NCBI RefSeq assembly: GCF_003265705.1
Contig: NW_020312968.1
Location: forward strand, 9,204,593-9,268,592
Direction of reading: 5' to 3'
Origin: Callorhinus ursinus
Lineage: Eukaryota; Chordata; Mammalia; Carnivora; Otariidae
DNA: 64,000 nucleotides
In this document: piece after piece, positions 63,159 to 64,000 of the stretch
Position numbering within the stretch: the first letter of the stretch is position 1
Layout of the letters: the number at the start of each line of letters is the position of its first letter
Notes under the pieces: generated by a model
The model's input: the letters and a program-made list of their open reading frames with translations, nothing else
What the model was told of the DNA's origin: nothing
Databases searched by the model: none
Made by a program: the position numbers and the translations under genes

Positions 63159-64000
63159 TAAGCCTGGGCATCCCAGCATCCATAGATTGAACCTCACCTT
63201 ATCAAAATGTCACTAGGCCCCACGTTCTTCTTACCTTCTCCCTCATGCCCCACACCCTTACCTATCCTGCGGAGTGGTCTTTTGTGGTCCCTATGGGTGG
63301 GAGATAGTCCCAAGAGTAAGTATAGGGTAGGCTCAGGCAGAGGCACTTGTATACAGCAATGGTCTTTCCTAATCCAAGTGCATGCACATGTGGAAATGCC
63401 TGTCCTGTAACATTCTACCTTACAAGGGCTCATCTTGCAAGCAAGACTTGCAAGATGTTTTATTTGGGCCGCCAGTTAAGTTAAGCAAAACCTCACATAA
63501 AGGTCAAGGCACAAGAATTCTATAACCCCCAGTTTTCAGGAAGAGAATTTGATTGAAATTTCATAAAAGAGAATAGCATTGAAAGAAAAATTCAGTCAAG
63601 GCAAAGGGATGCAGTGTGCCCTGGATTTCATCTTAAAAATAGAAAATAAGGTGCTTCCCCCCAAAACTACTACATTCAAAGTCATTTGTGGGTATGTGCG
63701 TATGTTGAGGAATGAGAGTGTAGGACTAGATTAAAAATAACTGTGGCGTAGGATCTACCATTATAGAACAGAGACAAGAATGAAAGGGTGGTTAATCCGA
63801 ATGAATGTGAATAACATCATCCTTTTTACTTAACATAAAACTAGCAATTAAAAAGATATTTTAAAAAGACTCATAATAAACCACGAAGAGTGACTCAGAC
63901 TCTAAAAGAGATGAAGCACTGTGTCTACATTCTGATCATTTAGAGAATGTTTGCTCCAGGGGAAAAGCTGTAGCAAATGATATCAAATTTTTAAGGTAAT
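63159..64000. other. No gene recognised
   Basis: No exon, RNA gene or named repeat was identified up to the window end. Confidence 0.45.

Noticed and set aside
49600..64000. Missing CFAP95 5' exon (start codon to ...YSW)
   Set aside because: Scanned on the minus strand without finding a segment ending in TG before a GT donor that encodes the expected peptide. It probably lies beyond 64000.

Overview
This is mammalian nuclear DNA, from a carnivoran. The decisive markers are thirteen tRNA-derived Can-SINEs and several young LINE-1 (L1) 3' ends. The young L1 3' UTR type resembles what I remember from non-canid caniforms (bears, seals, mustelids) more than from dog, but that placement is an inference. 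There are no bacterial operons, CRISPR arrays or prophage. Almost all the long open frames are chance frames or lie in repeats.

The only host gene I can support is CFAP95 (C9orf135), on the minus strand. Four internal coding exons lie at 48630-48738, 37708-37826, 35889-35957 and 16639-16696. They carry GT/AG splice sites, keep one open frame across all junctions and give about 118 codons of the ciliary doublet-microtubule protein. The first and last coding exons appear to lie outside the window (above 48.7 kb and below position 1), so nearly the whole window is CFAP95 intron.

Layout. 1-849: 3' part of an intronless CETN2 (centrin-2) retrocopy with 3' UTR and poly(A), still open where visible. 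3.0-3.3 kb: short young L1 with a perfect 17-bp target-site duplication (TSD). 4.7-8.8 kb: antisense L1 that keeps its 5' UTR, ORF1 and the ORF2 endonuclease but lacks its 3' half, abutting a Tigger/MER2-like transposon. 11.4-15.0 kb: SINE and L1 3' ends, two of them nested in an old L1M. 15-35 kb: old MaLR LTRs, L1M, L2, MIR and MER5A fossils, plus a nearly identical inverted duplication (18479-18895 and 22722-23133). 35-37 kb: Tigger1-type transposon, then an L1 3' end joined to a mitochondrial COX1 fragment (NUMT) that a SINE later split. 37-57 kb: CFAP95 exons among L2/MIR remnants. 57.8-63.2 kb: SINE cluster with a three-level nest of L1M, L1M 3' end and SINE.

The most unusual items are the L1-COX1 chimera in the 1.75-kb CFAP95 intron, the inverted duplication in the large intron, and the 3'-truncated but 5'-complete L1. 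Repeat family names come from memory of consensus sequences and need RepeatMasker confirmation.
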